Assembly: GCF_000819805.1 (NCBI RefSeq)
Contig: NZ_CDCE01000037.1
Coordinates: 62,001 to 126,000, forward strand
Reading direction: 5' to 3'
DNA from: Aeromonas diversa CDC 2478-85
GTDB taxonomy: Bacteria; Pseudomonadota; Gammaproteobacteria; Enterobacterales; Aeromonadaceae
Length of the DNA: 64,000 nucleotides
Part shown: positions 50,867-61,403 of the stretch, piece after piece
Layout: every line of letters begins with the position of its first letter
Numbering within the stretch: the stretch's first letter is position 1
Notes under the pieces: generated by a model
What the model was told of the DNA's origin: nothing
Seen by the model: the letters and a program-made list of their open reading frames with translations, nothing else
Database searches by the model: none
Made by a program: the position numbers and the translations under genes

Positions 50867-52396
50867 TTAGCCGTTATCCCCGACAAACAGGGTGAGGGTC
50901 TGGCCCGGTTGCAGGTAGCTACGCTTGCTGAGCTGGTTCCATCGCATCACGTCCACCACGGCAACCTGGAATCTGGCCGCGATGGAGGAGAGAGAATCCC
51001 CACGGCGTACCTGATAGTTGACCGAGCCGTTAGTGGGCTTCCCCTTGATCACCAACTTGGCACCGGGCTTGAGGGTGGTGCCGGCCGACAGGCCGTTCCA
51101 CTGCATCAAGGCCTTCTGGCTCACGCCGCTCTTGCGGCTGATATCCCACAGGGTATCGCCGGCTTTGACGGTATAGCGACTCACGGTCGGGGTGCTCTTG
51201 GTCGCCGGCTCACGGCTTGCCAGGGTGCGACCGCTGTCGACGGCACTGGCAGGAAGACGCAGACTCTGACCTGCACGCAGGCTGTGACCCCGCAGATTGT
51301 TGGCCGCTTTCAGGTCATTGACGCTGACCCCATGACGACTGGCGATGAGGGAGAGGGTATCCCCCCGCTCGACCTGATAGCTGCGGCCTCGGACGCGCTC
51401 GGTTCTGGGCAGGTCGGCCAGGGCCAACTCCAGCGAATCGGCATATTCGACCGGGACCATGATCCGATGAGGCCCACGCGGAGAGGTCACGCCGCGCACC
51501 AGCGCCGGGTTGAGCTCTCGTAGTTGGCTCTGACGCATGCCCACCAGATTGGCCGCGGTGGCGATATCGAGCTGACCGCCCACATCAATGGCGCGCAGCT
51601 TGGGCTCATTGGCCAGACTGGGTAGCGAGAGGCCATAGCGCTCCGAGTTGCTGATGACATCGGCCATCGCCAGGATCTTGGGAACGTATTGCTCGGTTTC
51701 TCGCGGCAGATCGAGTGACCAGTAATCGGTCGGCTGACCGCGTTTCTGATTGCGTACTATGGCATTGCGTACCCGGCCTTCCCCGGCATTGTAGGCGGCC
51801 ATAGTATTGAGCCAGTCACCGTCAAAGAAGCGGTTCAGGTACTCAAGATAATCGAGGGCGGCCCGGGTCGAGGCTACCACGTCCTTGCGCCCGTCATACC
51901 AACGATCGTGGGAGAGACCAAAGTTGCGACCGGTCTGGGGCACAAACTGCCACAGACCCACCGCATTGCTACGGGAGCGTGCGGTCGGATCGAAGGTACT
52001 CTCGACCATGGGGATTACGACCAGCTCCATTGGCAGCCCGCGCCGTTCGATCTCCTCAACCATCAGGAAGAGGTAAGGTTCAGCACGGCTGGCAATGGTC
52101 GCCATGTGGCTGTCACTGCGCAGAATCGCCGCTCGTTGTCGTCGAACTCGATCGTTCTCCGGTATCTCCAGCTGCATGTCGTCGCTGATCCGTACCCAGA
52201 GATCATCGCTGCCCTCGAAAGACTCGAGCTGATCGTCGTTGAGCCACACCCCGGGGGCGTAGCGTTTATGGGTTTTCTTGTTGACTTGGGGGGACTTGAT
52301 CGGCTCGATAGCCGCTAGCGCCCGGTCATCCTGATTGCTCAGGTTTTGGCAGCCACTCAAAAACAAGGCTGCCAATAAGGCCGTTCGAACCTTCAT
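50867..52396 (-). CDS. mltD: Membrane-bound lytic murein transglycosylase D
   Basis: A 509-residue lipoprotein (LSGC lipobox, Cys16) with an SLT domain (about 105-260; catalytic glutamate in IPMVESTFDP, then NAVGLWQFVPQTGR) and three C-terminal LysM peptidoglycan-binding repeats (about 340-385, 408-450, 462-506), one more than E. coli MltD. It cleaves glycan strands at the outer membrane. ATG at 52396 preferred over the GTG at 52399. Divergent from nothing; gloB precedes it on the same strand. Confidence 0.94.
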   Translation of the reverse strand: MKVRTALLAALFLSGCQNLSNQDDRALAAIEPIKSPQVNKKTHKRYAPGVWLNDDQLESFEGSDDLWVRISDDMQLEIPENDRVRRQRAAILRSDSHMATIASRAEPYLFLMVEEIERRGLPMELVVIPMVESTFDPTARSRSNAVGLWQFVPQTGRNFGLSHDRWYDGRKDVVASTRAALDYLEYLNRFFDGDWLNTMAAYNAGEGRVRNAIVRNQKRGQPTDYWSLDLPRETEQYVPKILAMADVISNSERYGLSLPSLANEPKLRAIDVGGQLDIATAANLVGMRQSQLRELNPALVRGVTSPRGPHRIMVPVEYADSLELALADLPRTERVRGRSYQVERGDTLSLIASRHGVSVNDLKAANNLRGHSLRAGQSLRLPASAVDSGRTLASREPATKSTPTVSRYTVKAGDTLWDISRKSGVSQKALMQWNGLSAGTTLKPGAKLVIKGKPTNGSVNYQVRRGDSLSSIAARFQVAVVDVMRWNQLSKRSYLQPGQTLTLFVGDNG

Positions 52397-52466
52397 CACT
52401 CACAGGTCATCCAATAGGTAAACAGCGGTCATACTAAGCGGCTATCCCCCCCGGATCAAGGTTTGT

Positions 52467-53231
52467 TCAAAAAACATCCTTCCAGCGACGCAAGGCGCTA
52501 AACAGATGCAGTGGTGTATCTAGTTGTTCAGACAGGTGATTTTCAACATTAAATTTTATGTTTTCGTGTTCGCAGCGCAGAAACACGTTGACCTCGCGCT
52601 CTCGCTTCAAGAGGGTCGGCAGGGTGGGGAGCCCTTGTCTGCGTAACTTGCTGATCTGGCGCAGGTAGTCGCTGATCGCGGCATTATCCGGCTCGACCCG
52701 CATCGCAAACCTGAGGTTGGAGAGGGTGTACTCATGGGTCGGGTAGATCAGGGTCTCGTCAGGGAGCGCAGCAATGCGATTCAGGGAGTGATAGAGCTCC
52801 TCGGCCGTACCCTCGAACAGGCGGCCGCAGCCGGCCGAGAAGAGGGTGTCGCCGCAAAAGAGCATGCCTGCGCCGTAATAGGCAACATGACCACGGGTAT
52901 GGCCAGGCAGATGCATCACGGTCAGGGACAGACCGTGCCAGTTGATGAGATCTCCCTCATCGACCCGGATCCCGTCCAACCCGGGCAGCGCCTCATGGCG
53001 AGGCAGATAGAGCCGGGCTTCCCGATAGTGCTCGAGCAGTTCGGTGACGCCGCCACAGTGATCGTGATGGTGATGCGTGATGAGGATACCGTCGAGGGTC
53101 AGCCCCAGGGCCTCAAGGCGTGCCAAGACCGGGGCTGCGCTGCCAGGATCGATTGCAAGGCAGTGATTGTCTTTGCAGATCAACCAGATGTAGTTGTCTT
53201 CGAAGGCGGGGACAGTGATGACCTGGAACAT
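52467..53231 (-). CDS. gloB: Hydroxyacylglutathione hydrolase (glyoxalase II)
   Basis: A 254-residue metallo-beta-lactamase-fold enzyme that splits S-lactoylglutathione in methylglyoxal detoxification. The metal motif THHHHDHCGG, the PGHTRGHV histidine, GDTLFSAGCGR and the C-terminal HAGH-C domain are complete. Start at the ATG giving MFQVITVPAF; the frame runs further upstream to 53285. Divergent from yafS by 71 bases, as in E. coli. Confidence 0.95.
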   Translation of the reverse strand: MFQVITVPAFEDNYIWLICKDNHCLAIDPGSAAPVLARLEALGLTLDGILITHHHHDHCGGVTELLEHYREARLYLPRHEALPGLDGIRVDEGDLINWHGLSLTVMHLPGHTRGHVAYYGAGMLFCGDTLFSAGCGRLFEGTAEELYHSLNRIAALPDETLIYPTHEYTLSNLRFAMRVEPDNAAISDYLRQISKLRRQGLPTLPTLLKREREVNVFLRCEHENIKFNVENHLSEQLDTPLHLFSALRRWKDVF

Positions 53232-53302
53232 ATTCTGGCTTCTCTTTGAACAGTCGATCTTATATAAAAGGAGGGTACCCTCCATCCGGAACGAGCCCTA
53301 TT

Positions 53303-54037
53303 ATGCAGGTGGCCCGTAGCGAACGACAAATCATGAGTCCGTCCAGCTGGTGTGAGCTGCCGCTGGGCGACTGGATTGCCAGCGAGGTGCAGTCTCGCCT
53401 CGATCTCTGGTGTCCCCGTCTCTTTGGTTATCACCTCCTGAAGGTCGGTCCACTCAGCGCCGAGCTCTCCTGTGGGTGCTCGACTATCCGTCATCAGATA
53501 GCCGTGGCCCCGCTGGGGCGTGACCTGAGCATTCAGGGGGAGGCGACGCAGCTACCGGTGCGTTGTGGCAGCATCGATGCCTGCTTGCTGGCCCATACCC
53601 TGGACTTTAGTCAGGATCCCCATGAAGTATTGCGCGAGGTGGAGCGGGTGTTGACACCCGATGGTTGGATCATCCTCAGCGGTTATAACCCGATGAGCCT
53701 GCTGGGCGTCGGCAAGCTGCTCCCCTGGTTTCGGCACCAGTTGCCCTGGTCGGCGCGCATGTTTACCCCGGGGCGGGTGACCGACTGGCTACAGCTGCTG
53801 GGGTTTGAGGTGATGTTTGACGAGCGGTTTGGCTATTCTTGGATGGGGCGCAAGAGCTCGGTAGGCTGGTGGCGTGAGAGCCTGGGTCACGACTATTGCC
53901 GCGCCTTCTCTTCCGTCTATGTGATAGCCGCCCGCAAACGGCGTATTCCGCTCCTGCCCGTCAGAAAACGCTGGAGTCTGCCTCACCCCCTGACCACGCC
54001 GGGCATGGCCAGGGTGTGGCAGGATCAGGGGCGATAA
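53303..54037 (+). CDS. yafS: YafS-like SAM-dependent methyltransferase
   Basis: A 244-residue class I methyltransferase-like protein. The region [20 protein letters not shown] followed by [19 protein letters not shown] is the methyltransferase-11 pattern (motif post-I to IV), although the glycine-rich motif I is degenerate. It matches the gene found between gloB and rnhA in E. coli. Start uncertain: ATG 53303 used, ATG 53333 possible. The 3' end overlaps rnhA by 13 bases on the opposite strand. Confidence 0.85.
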   Translation: MQVARSERQIMSPSSWCELPLGDWIASEVQSRLDLWCPRLFGYHLLKVGPLSAELSCGCSTIRHQIAVAPLGRDLSIQGEATQLPVRCGSIDACLLAHTLDFSQDPHEVLREVERVLTPDGWIILSGYNPMSLLGVGKLLPWFRHQLPWSARMFTPGRVTDWLQLLGFEVMFDERFGYSWMGRKSSVGWWRESLGHDYCRAFSSVYVIAARKRRIPLLPVRKRWSLPHPLTTPGMARVWQDQGR

Positions 54038-54489
54038 CCGGTATCGTCGGCCAGCGCACTTCCCGAGGCGGCCTCTCTGGCCAGTTCATCACAGCGCTCG
54101 TTTTCGGGGTGTCCCGAGTGGCCCTTGACCCAGAGCCACTCGACTTGATGACGTGCCACCTCGGCATCGAGTTGCTTCCATAGGTCCACGTTCTTGACCG
54201 GCTCGCGATTGGCGGTGAGCCACCCCTTGCGTTTCCAGCCGGTGATCCATTGGGTTATCCCCTGCCTCACATACTGGCTGTCGGTGGTCAGGCGTACCTG
54301 GCAAGGTTCGCTGAGGGTGCGCAGCCCGGCGATGGCTGCCATCAGCTCCATACGATTGTTGGTGGTGAGGCGATAGCCGCCCGACAGCTCCTTGCGGTGC
54401 TCGCCATAGATAAGGATGGCCCCGTAGCCACCTGGTCCCGGATTGCCGAGGCAGGAACCATCCGTATATAAATCAATCTGTTTTAGCAT
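54025..54489 (-). CDS. rnhA: Ribonuclease HI
   Basis: A 154-residue RNase HI that removes RNA from RNA-DNA hybrids. The four catalytic acidic residues are visible: Asp in [10 protein letters not shown], Glu in [10 protein letters not shown], Asp in LTTDSQYV and the C-terminal Asp in NERCDELAR. Full length and basic handle ([11 protein letters not shown]) present. It is divergent from dnaQ with overlapping promoter region of 47 bases, the arrangement known from E. coli. Confidence 0.97.
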   Translation of the reverse strand: MLKQIDLYTDGSCLGNPGPGGYGAILIYGEHRKELSGGYRLTTNNRMELMAAIAGLRTLSEPCQVRLTTDSQYVRQGITQWITGWKRKGWLTANREPVKNVDLWKQLDAEVARHQVEWLWVKGHSGHPENERCDELAREAASGSALADDTGYRP

Positions 54490-54536
54490 GCGCGTTGGGG
54501 TAAACTTGGGGAAAACCCGAGTTTGACACAGATCCC

Positions 54537-55277
54537 ATGATGAACATACCCCAGGCCCAGCGCCAGATAATCCTCGATACCGAAACCACCGGCATGAACA
54601 TGGCGGGTGGCCCCCACTACCTTGGGCACCGCATCATCGAGATAGGATGTGTTGAGGTCATCAACAGAAAGCTGACCGGCAACCACTTTCACGTCTATAT
54701 CAAGCCCGATCGTTTGGTCGATCCCGAGGCTATCCAGGTGCACGGGATCACCGACGACTTCTTGCGCGATAAACCCTCGTTTAACCAGATCGCCGACGAG
54801 TTCATCGAGTATATCCGTGGTGCCGAACTCATCGCCCACAACGCCCCCTTCGACGTGGGCTTCATGGATTACGAGTTCAGCAAACTTGGTTTGAGCCTCA
54901 AGACCACGGATATCTGCACCGTCACCGATACCCTGGTCCTGGCGCGGGAGCTGTTCCCCGGCAAGCGCAACAATCTGGATGCGCTGTGCGATCGCTACGG
55001 CATCGACAACTCTCACCGCACCCTGCACGGCGCTTTGCTCGATGCGGAGATCCTCGCCGACGTCTACCTGATGATGACCGGCGGTCAGACCAAGCTCAAT
55101 TTGGCTTCCGAGTCGGCCGAGAGCGATAGCTCGGCGCAGGATACCGGGATCCGTCGCCTCTCTGCCGACCGCTCACCGCTGCGGATCATCCGTGCCGAAG
55201 GCGAAGTCCTGGCGACCCATGAGGCGAGGCTGGATCTGGTCCAGAAGAAGGGGGGGAGCTGCCAGTGGCGCCAGTAA
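54537..55277 (+). CDS. dnaQ: DNA polymerase III epsilon subunit (proofreading exonuclease)
   Basis: A 246-residue DEDDh exonuclease. Exo I is ILDTETTGM (Asp14, Glu16), Exo II is [15 protein letters not shown], and Exo III is [15 protein letters not shown] with the catalytic histidine. The C-terminal region binds the polymerase alpha subunit. A second ATG directly follows the first. Its last 13 bases overlap the next gene. Confidence 0.96.
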   Translation: MMNIPQAQRQIILDTETTGMNMAGGPHYLGHRIIEIGCVEVINRKLTGNHFHVYIKPDRLVDPEAIQVHGITDDFLRDKPSFNQIADEFIEYIRGAELIAHNAPFDVGFMDYEFSKLGLSLKTTDICTVTDTLVLARELFPGKRNNLDALCDRYGIDNSHRTLHGALLDAEILADVYLMMTGGQTKLNLASESAESDSSAQDTGIRRLSADRSPLRIIRAEGEVLATHEARLDLVQKKGGSCQWRQ

Positions 55278-56521
55278 AAGGCTTGAACGTTGCGCTGTTG
55301 CTCCTGTGTACCGAGCTGAGTGCGGCCACCGTATATGGTGCGAGCGATGTGCCCCTCCTCGAGAACCGCTTTCGTATCGATCACGGGGTGCGTGAAGTCA
55401 CCTTTATTCTGAAAAAGCGTGAGGGTTCCGCTCCCGTGGTGCTGGTGCAGCCCGATGGCAGCAAGCTCTACAGCACCCGCCACCCCGAAGGGCAGATTGG
55501 CTGGCTGGTTACGCCCGACGCGGATCTCATCACCATTCGTGATCCTATGCCGGGCCCCTGGCAGGCTATCGCCGATGCCGATTCGGAAAACCGGATCCGC
55601 CTGCTGACCAAGGTGGCGCTGCAGACAGATCCCTTGCCGCTGCGTCTCTACCAAGGGGAGAGCGTCAAGGTCACCGGTCGATTGCTGATCGATGACAAAC
55701 CGACCAATGACAAAGACTATCTCTCCTCCCTTGGCATGACGGTACGCCTGCAGAGCTTCCAGACCGCCGAGATGAAAGGCGAGCCGGTGCAGGACCTGGT
55801 CATTGGCAGCTATCTGGACGATGGGAAGGGGCTCGATGAGCGCCCCCATGACGGTGTGATGACGGCCGAGGTGGTGTTTGATGCCCCGGCTGGCAAGTAT
55901 CGCACCGTCATCAGCACGGGGAATGAGGTGTTTGCCCGAGCCCGGCATCAGGATATCCTCATTTACCCCATGCCGTTTCGCTACGAGATGCAATTGCCGA
56001 GCGAAACCAAGGGGCCCAAGCTCACCTTCCTCATCGACAAGGATGAAGTGGATCCCGTGAGCATTGCTGTTGCCGGGCGGGTGATTGACCCGGCCGGCCA
56101 CCCCCTGCCGTTTAACGGCACGGCCAGCAGTCAGAGTCTGGAGATCCCGCTTCCCAAACCGGCCGCGCCCGGGCTCTATCACATCGAGGGGAGCCTGTTT
56201 GGTACAACCCTCTCCGGGCGAGAGTTTCGACTCACCCTGCCGCCCAAGAGCTTCAACATCTATCCTCCGCCACCGCCCCCGGAGCCCGTCATCAGTGACG
56301 TAGCCAAACTCGAGCCGCTTCCGGTCGAGGAGAGCAGCGGCTGGCTGGTCTGGTTGCTCGGTGCGCTGACCGTTCTGCTTGGCGTGGGGGGCGGGATCGG
56401 TTTTATCCTGCTGCAAAAACGCAAGGCACTGAAGCGCGCCTTGGCCGCGCAGCAAGCGGCGCAGGAGGCCCAAAGCAAGGCCCCCACCTCGGAGCTCGAT
56501 CTCAACAAGCCCGAGCAGTAA
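55265..56521 (+). CDS. TIGR03503-type membrane protein of unknown function
   Basis: A 418-residue protein with a signal peptide (cleaved near residue 20-25), a long periplasmic beta-rich region (about 25-345), a proline-rich stretch (IYPPPPPPEP), a single membrane helix (about 360-380) and a short basic, then glutamine/alanine-rich cytoplasmic tail. This layout fits the conserved family TIGR03503 of vibrios and relatives. GTG start at 55265 with GGGGGAG before it, overlapping dnaQ, so translation is coupled. Function unknown. Confidence 0.75.
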   Translation: MAPVKGLNVALLLLCTELSAATVYGASDVPLLENRFRIDHGVREVTFILKKREGSAPVVLVQPDGSKLYSTRHPEGQIGWLVTPDADLITIRDPMPGPWQAIADADSENRIRLLTKVALQTDPLPLRLYQGESVKVTGRLLIDDKPTNDKDYLSSLGMTVRLQSFQTAEMKGEPVQDLVIGSYLDDGKGLDERPHDGVMTAEVVFDAPAGKYRTVISTGNEVFARARHQDILIYPMPFRYEMQLPSETKGPKLTFLIDKDEVDPVSIAVAGRVIDPAGHPLPFNGTASSQSLEIPLPKPAAPGLYHIEGSLFGTTLSGREFRLTLPPKSFNIYPPPPPPEPVISDVAKLEPLPVEESSGWLVWLLGALTVLLGVGGGIGFILLQKRKALKRALAAQQAAQEAQSKAPTSELDLNKPEQ

Positions 56522-56574
56522 GCAAGGGGGAAGGCTTCCTCCTGTTGATTCATGCGATTGCCGATGAGGCATAA

Positions 56575-56602
56575 AAAAACACCCTGCCAGGCAGGGTGTT
56601 TT
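56575..56602. terminator. Bidirectional intrinsic terminator
   Basis: AAAACACCCTGC pairs with GCAGGGTGTTTT around CAG, between the convergent TIGR03503-type gene and fadE. Confidence 0.88.
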
Positions 56603-56613
56603 CATTGGTAGGA

Positions 56614-59070
56614 TCAGGCTGCGTGATGCAGGCTGGCCGGTTGATAGAGGGACTTGTCGGCGGCCAACTCCATGGGGTCGAAGTCGTCTACGTTGATGGT
56701 GTAGAGGCGGCTTTGCTCGGCGCGGCGCAGCACCTCGGCCTCGGCTTCGCTCAATATCCCGGCAGCCAGGCCGACGTCGGCCACCTTGTCCAGCCCCATG
56801 AAGGGACGCTTGACGCCATCGGCCTTGCACACCTTGTCAAACAGCGGCTCGGCGGCCAGCACGTCATCGAGCGCCTGCTCGAGCAGACCGAAGGGGTTGC
56901 CCTCCTCGCGGGTGAGGTACTGCCCCTTGGCCAGACGGCTGCGGCTATCGCTCGGGGCTTGCAGCAGGCGGGCTACCTGATTGTCCAGTCTGTCAGACGG
57001 CTTGTGCATGTCGCAGCCGAGCGGCAGCACCAGGAAGCGCAGGGCGCGGCCAATCCAGCGATTCGGGAAGTTACGCAGCAACTCGTCGATGGCCTGCTGG
57101 GCCTTGAACAGGGCATCTTGCAAAGCCCAGTGCAACAGCGGCAGATCCCCCTTCTGACGTCCCTCGTCGTCGAAACGCTTGAGGGCGGCAGAGGCCAGAT
57201 AGAGCTGGCTCAACACGTCACCCAGGCGTGCCGAGACACGTTCCTTGCGCTTGAGTTCACCACCCAGAGTACCCATGGCCACGTCCGACAGGAAGGCGAG
57301 GTTGGCCGACAGGCGAGCAAGCTTCTGATAGTAGGGGCGGGTCTCATCCTTGAAGGGGGCGCCAGCGAAGCGGGCACCGGTGAGCCCCAGCCAGAGGCTG
57401 CGCACCATGTTGCTCATGGCGAAGCCCACGTGGCGGAACATGGCCTTGTCGAAGTCCTTGAGTCCCTGTTCGGGATCGGGATGGGCTGCGGCCAGCATCT
57501 CGGTCAGTACGTAGGGATGGCAGCGGATCGCGCCTTGTCCATAGATGATCATGGAGCGGGTCAGGATGTTGGCCCCTTCCACCGTGATGGCGATGGGCGC
57601 CCCTTGATAGCCGCGAGCCAGGTAGTTATTCGGGCCCATGCAGATCCCCTTGCCGCCGTGGATGTCCATGGCATCGATGATGCACTTCTGGGCACGGTCG
57701 GTAAGGTGATACTTGACGATGGCCGAGATGACCGACGGCTTCTCGCCGAGATCGATGCCGGCGACGGTCAGCCCCGCGGCGGCCCCCATGATGTAGGCGT
57801 TGCCACCGAGACGGGCGAGCGGCTCTTCGATCCCTTCCATCTTGCCGATGGGCAGCTTGAACTGACGGCGGATACGGCTGTAGGCACCGGAGGCCAGAGC
57901 CAGCATCTTGACGCCGCCCGTGCTGTTGGAAGGAAGGGTGATACCGCGGCCCACCGACAGACACTCGACCAGCATACGCCAGCCCTGACCGGCCATGGAC
58001 GGACCGCCGATGATAAAGTCGAGCGGGACGAAGAGATCCTTGGCCTGGGTCGGTCCGTTTTGGAAAGGCACGTTGAGGGGGAAGTGGCGACGGCCTATCT
58101 CAACGCCTTTCAGATGGGTTGGAATGAGGGCGCAGGTGATGCCGAGGTCGGTCTCGTCACCGAGCAGGTGGTCCGGGTCGCGCAGCTTGAAGGCCAGACC
58201 CAGTACGGTAGCGATGGGAGCCAGCGTGATGTAGCGCTTGTTCCAGGTCAGGCGCATACCGAGTACTTCTTTGCCTTCCCACTCGCCTTTGCAGACCACG
58301 CCGGTATCGGGGATAGAGCCGGCATCGGAGCCTGCTTCCGGGCTGGTCAGGGCGAAGCAGGGGATCTCCTTGCCCACCGCGAGGCGGGGCAGGTAGTAAT
58401 TCTTTTGCTCCTCGGTGCCGTAGTGTTGCAGCAGCTCGCCCGGGCCGAGGGAGTTGGGGACGCCCACGGTAGAGGCGAGCACGGCACTGGCGCCGGTCAG
58501 CTTTTGCAGCACGCAAGATTGGGCGTAGGCAGAGAACTCCAGACCACCGTATTTTTTCTTGATGATCATGGCGAAGAACTTGTTCTCCTTGAGGTATTGC
58601 CACACCTCGGGGGAGAGATCGGCGCGCTGGTGGGTCACTTCCCAATCGCTCACCATACGGCAAACCGTTTCGACCGGGCCATCGAGGAAGGCTTGCTCCT
58701 CGGCGCTGAGGGTGTTGGCCGGAATGCGGTGCAGCTTCTTCCAGTCCGGATCGCCGGCAAACAGCTCGGCTTCCCACCAGGTGGTCCCGGCTTCGATGGC
58801 TTCCTTCTCGGTGCGTGACATCTCCGGCATGATCCCCTTGTAGAGCTTGAACAGGGGTTTGGAGATGTTGCTGCGGCGCAGCTCGACCAGGTTAAGAGGA
58901 AGGGCCACCGCGGCAAACAGCAACCAGGTCAGCCAGGAGAGCTGGCCATAGAGGCTGCCGGCAAGTAGTGCCGCAAAGGTGATCAGGGTGGACATCAAGA
59001 GAGGAGTACGGCGATACGCCAGCACTCCGATGACGATCAGGACCCCGAGCAGGGTGAGGGCCGTAGTCAT
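56614..59070 (-). CDS. fadE: FadE acyl-CoA dehydrogenase (copy 2, FadR-linked)
   Basis: An 818-residue FAD acyl-CoA dehydrogenase close to E. coli FadE in length (814) and neighbours (gmhA, yafJ). It has two N-terminal hydrophobic segments (residues about 1-55), the dehydrogenase core ([26 protein letters not shown]) and the C-terminal DUF1974 region. It carries out the first oxidation of fatty acid breakdown. ATG at 59070 with AAGGAG before it; the frame is open to 59397 but without support. A FadR box lies 43 bases upstream. Confidence 0.94.
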   Translation of the reverse strand: MTTALTLLGVLIVIGVLAYRRTPLLMSTLITFAALLAGSLYGQLSWLTWLLFAAVALPLNLVELRRSNISKPLFKLYKGIMPEMSRTEKEAIEAGTTWWEAELFAGDPDWKKLHRIPANTLSAEEQAFLDGPVETVCRMVSDWEVTHQRADLSPEVWQYLKENKFFAMIIKKKYGGLEFSAYAQSCVLQKLTGASAVLASTVGVPNSLGPGELLQHYGTEEQKNYYLPRLAVGKEIPCFALTSPEAGSDAGSIPDTGVVCKGEWEGKEVLGMRLTWNKRYITLAPIATVLGLAFKLRDPDHLLGDETDLGITCALIPTHLKGVEIGRRHFPLNVPFQNGPTQAKDLFVPLDFIIGGPSMAGQGWRMLVECLSVGRGITLPSNSTGGVKMLALASGAYSRIRRQFKLPIGKMEGIEEPLARLGGNAYIMGAAAGLTVAGIDLGEKPSVISAIVKYHLTDRAQKCIIDAMDIHGGKGICMGPNNYLARGYQGAPIAITVEGANILTRSMIIYGQGAIRCHPYVLTEMLAAAHPDPEQGLKDFDKAMFRHVGFAMSNMVRSLWLGLTGARFAGAPFKDETRPYYQKLARLSANLAFLSDVAMGTLGGELKRKERVSARLGDVLSQLYLASAALKRFDDEGRQKGDLPLLHWALQDALFKAQQAIDELLRNFPNRWIGRALRFLVLPLGCDMHKPSDRLDNQVARLLQAPSDSRSRLAKGQYLTREEGNPFGLLEQALDDVLAAEPLFDKVCKADGVKRPFMGLDKVADVGLAAGILSEAEAEVLRRAEQSRLYTINVDDFDPMELAADKSLYQPASLHHAA

Positions 59071-59112
59071 TGTATGCTCCTTGCAATAGGGTTTACGAGT
59101 CACTGACTCATC

Positions 59113-59129
59113 TAGAGGTCTGACCTGTT
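59113..59129. promoter_or_regulatory. FadR operator upstream of fadE
   Basis: TAGAGGTCTGACCTGTT matches the FadR consensus AGCTGGTCNGACCTGTT from GGTC to the end (13 consecutive positions including the free one). Placed 43 bases before the fadE start, where FadR would repress without long-chain acyl-CoA. Confidence 0.75.
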
Positions 59130-59317
59130 GGTCATGAGATATCTTGTAATGGATAGGTTGCGAATTATCAAGTTGTTTACAAAATCCCGACCGGCGAATG
59201 TGATGGGGGCCGCATCGGTGGGCCAGCATGCCGATTGAGAATGATTTGCAAGGGGCGACGAGAGTAAAACCTTGTGCGACAATGGCGCCGTTATTGCTGA
59301 CCTGAAAGAGAGCAACC

Positions 59318-59896
59318 ATGTACCAAGATCTGATCCGCAGTGAACTGACTGAAGCCGCCGATGTGCTGCAGAAATTCCTGGCCGACGAGCAGAACATTCA
59401 CAATATCGAGGCCGCCGCCAAGCTGCTGGCCGCCTCCTTCAAGGAGGAGGGCAAGGTGCTCTCCTGCGGCAACGGTGGCTCCCACTGCGATGCCATGCAC
59501 TTCGCCGAAGAGCTGACCGGCCGTTATCGCGAGAACCGCCCGGGTTATGCCGGCATCGCCATCTCGGATCCGAGCCACCTCTCCTGTGTCTCCAACGACT
59601 TTGGCTACGACTTCGTCTTCTCCCGTTACGTCGAGGCCGTCGGTCGCCGTGGTGACGTGCTGCTCGGCATCTCCACCAGCGGTAACTCCGGCAATATCAT
59701 CAAGGCCATCGAGGCTGCTCGCGCCAAGGGCATGAAGGTGATCGCCCTGACCGGCAAGGACGGCGGCAAGATGGCCGGCCTGGCCGACGTCGAGATCCGC
59801 GTGCCCCACTTCGGCTATGCCGACCGCATTCAGGAAGTGCACATCAAGGTGATCCACATCCTGATCCAGCTGGTCGAGAAGGAGATGGCCAAGTAA
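59318..59896 (+). CDS. gmhA: Sedoheptulose-7-phosphate isomerase
   Basis: A 192-residue SIS-domain isomerase (GmhA/LpcA) that makes D-glycero-D-manno-heptose 7-phosphate, the first step of ADP-heptose synthesis for the lipopolysaccharide core. [20 protein letters not shown] and [20 protein letters not shown] are the sugar-phosphate motifs. Length equals E. coli GmhA. Divergent from fadE, followed by yafJ 20 bases later. Confidence 0.97.
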   Translation: MYQDLIRSELTEAADVLQKFLADEQNIHNIEAAAKLLAASFKEEGKVLSCGNGGSHCDAMHFAEELTGRYRENRPGYAGIAISDPSHLSCVSNDFGYDFVFSRYVEAVGRRGDVLLGISTSGNSGNIIKAIEAARAKGMKVIALTGKDGGKMAGLADVEIRVPHFGYADRIQEVHIKVIHILIQLVEKEMAK

Positions 59897-59916
59897 TTGG
59901 CTGGCAGGAGAGGGCG

Positions 59917-60696
59917 ATGTGTGAACTGCTTGGCATGAGTGCCAATGTCCCGACCGACATCTGTTTCAGCTTCAGTGGTTTGATGCTGCGTGGGGGCAAG
60001 ACTGGCCCCCATCGCGACGGTTGGGGGATCACCTTCTACGAGGGGCGCGGTTTTCGCACCTTCAAGGATCCCCAGCCGAGCGCCGAGTCGCACATCGCCC
60101 GCCTGGTGCAGGAATACCCCATCAAGAGCTGCGCCGTGGTCAGCCACATTCGCCAGGCCAACCGGGGCACCGTCTCGCTGGAAAATACCCACCCCTTCAC
60201 CCGTGAGCTGTGGGGCCGTTACTGGACCTTCGCCCACAACGGCCAGCTGACGGGGTGGAAGCGGTTGCCGACCGGTCGTCACCGCCCGGTGGGGCAGACC
60301 GACAGCGAGCATGCGTTTTGCTGGCTGCTCGACCAGCTCGAGCAGAAGTACCGCCGTCAACCGGCCAACTTTCCCGCCATGTTCCGCTATCTCGCGTCCC
60401 TGTGTCAGCAGCTGCGCGGGCTCGGGGTTTTCAACATGCTGCTCTCCGACGGGGAGTACGTGATGACCTTCTGCTCTAACAACCTGCACTGGTTGACCCG
60501 GTGCGCCCCCTTCGGGGAGGCGACCCTGCTCGACGACGAGGTCTCCATCGACTTTCAGCGTGAGACCACGCCCAACGACGTGGTGACTGTGATAGCGACC
60601 CGGCCGCTCACCGGCAACGAGAGCTGGCAGGCGATGGGGCCGGGGGAATACAACCTGTTTCGGCTTGGCGAGCGGATTGCCGGCGGGCAGGGGTAA
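59917..60696 (+). CDS. yafJ: YafJ-type class II glutamine amidotransferase
   Basis: A 259-residue class II (Ntn) amidotransferase domain protein. Cys2 is the nucleophile exposed after removal of the initiator methionine (MCELLGMSANVP), and GPHRDGWGITFYEG, SHIRQANRGTV and FAHNGQLTGW are conserved active-site segments. No synthase domain is attached, so the acceptor is unknown. Follows gmhA as in E. coli. Confidence 0.92.
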   Translation: MCELLGMSANVPTDICFSFSGLMLRGGKTGPHRDGWGITFYEGRGFRTFKDPQPSAESHIARLVQEYPIKSCAVVSHIRQANRGTVSLENTHPFTRELWGRYWTFAHNGQLTGWKRLPTGRHRPVGQTDSEHAFCWLLDQLEQKYRRQPANFPAMFRYLASLCQQLRGLGVFNMLLSDGEYVMTFCSNNLHWLTRCAPFGEATLLDDEVSIDFQRETTPNDVVTVIATRPLTGNESWQAMGPGEYNLFRLGERIAGGQG

Positions 60697-60714
60697 ACCG
60701 CCGAGATAAGTAAA

Positions 60715-60738
60715 GAGGGAGGCCACGGCCTCCCTCTC
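60715..60738. terminator. Intrinsic terminator between yafJ and purN
   Basis: GAGGGAGGCC pairs with GGCCTCCCTC with only two bases between the arms; T-runs are weak on both sides. Confidence 0.65.
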
Positions 60739-60764
60739 TATTGGGTCACGTCGCCGCAGCAACG

Positions 60765-61403
60765 CTATTCGGCGGCGTAGCCGGCCGGCTCCAGGGGCTC
60801 GCCGTCCATCAGTGCCTTGTCTTGCATCATCACCAGACGGCCCATGCAGAACCAGCTCACCACCAGGGGGTAGATGGCGTGCTCCTGCACCTGTACCCGG
60901 GCGGCGACCTCTTCTTCGCTGTCGTCCTCGAAGATGGGGACGCGCGCCTGCAACACCACGGGCCCGCCATCGAGCTCTTCGGTGACGAAGTGGACGCTGG
61001 CGCCGTGTTCGGTCTCACCGGCCTCGATGGCACGGCGGTGGGTGTGCTGGCCCTGGTATTTGGGCAGCAGGGAAGGGTGGATATTGAGCATGCGGCCACG
61101 AAAGCGGGCGATGAAGCCAGGCGACAGAATACGCATGAATCCGGCCATCACGATGAGATCGGGGCGGTATTCCGCCACCAGATCGCCAAGCGCCGCGTCG
61201 TAGGCTGCCCGGTCGGCAAAATGGGCGGCGTCGAGCACCTCGGTGGCACACCCCGCATTGCGGGCACGGGTGAGGCCGTATGCCTCCCCCTTGTTGCTCA
61301 CCACGGCCACCACTTCGCCGGCGATGCGACCCGCCTGACAGGCATCGAGGATCGCCTGCAGGTTGCTGCCGTTACCGGAGATGAGGACCAGGATGCGTTT
61401 CAT
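60765..61403 (-). CDS. purN: Phosphoribosylglycinamide formyltransferase
   Basis: A 212-residue GAR transformylase using 10-formyltetrahydrofolate in step three of purine synthesis. N-terminal [16 protein letters not shown] binds the phosphate, and the catalytic triad Asn-His-Asp appears in [14 protein letters not shown] and [20 protein letters not shown]. Its ATG overlaps the purM stop by four bases. Confidence 0.96.
   Translation of the reverse strand: MKRILVLISGNGSNLQAILDACQAGRIAGEVVAVVSNKGEAYGLTRARNAGCATEVLDAAHFADRAAYDAALGDLVAEYRPDLIVMAGFMRILSPGFIARFRGRMLNIHPSLLPKYQGQHTHRRAIEAGETEHGASVHFVTEELDGGPVVLQARVPIFEDDSEEEVAARVQVQEHAIYPLVVSWFCMGRLVMMQDKALMDGEPLEPAGYAAE

Noticed and set aside
56596..58818. 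Long open frame antisense to fadE copy 2 (740 codons)
   Set aside because: Same codon-bias effect as in the first fadE gene; it resembles the antisense product of copy 1 only because the sense genes are paralogues.
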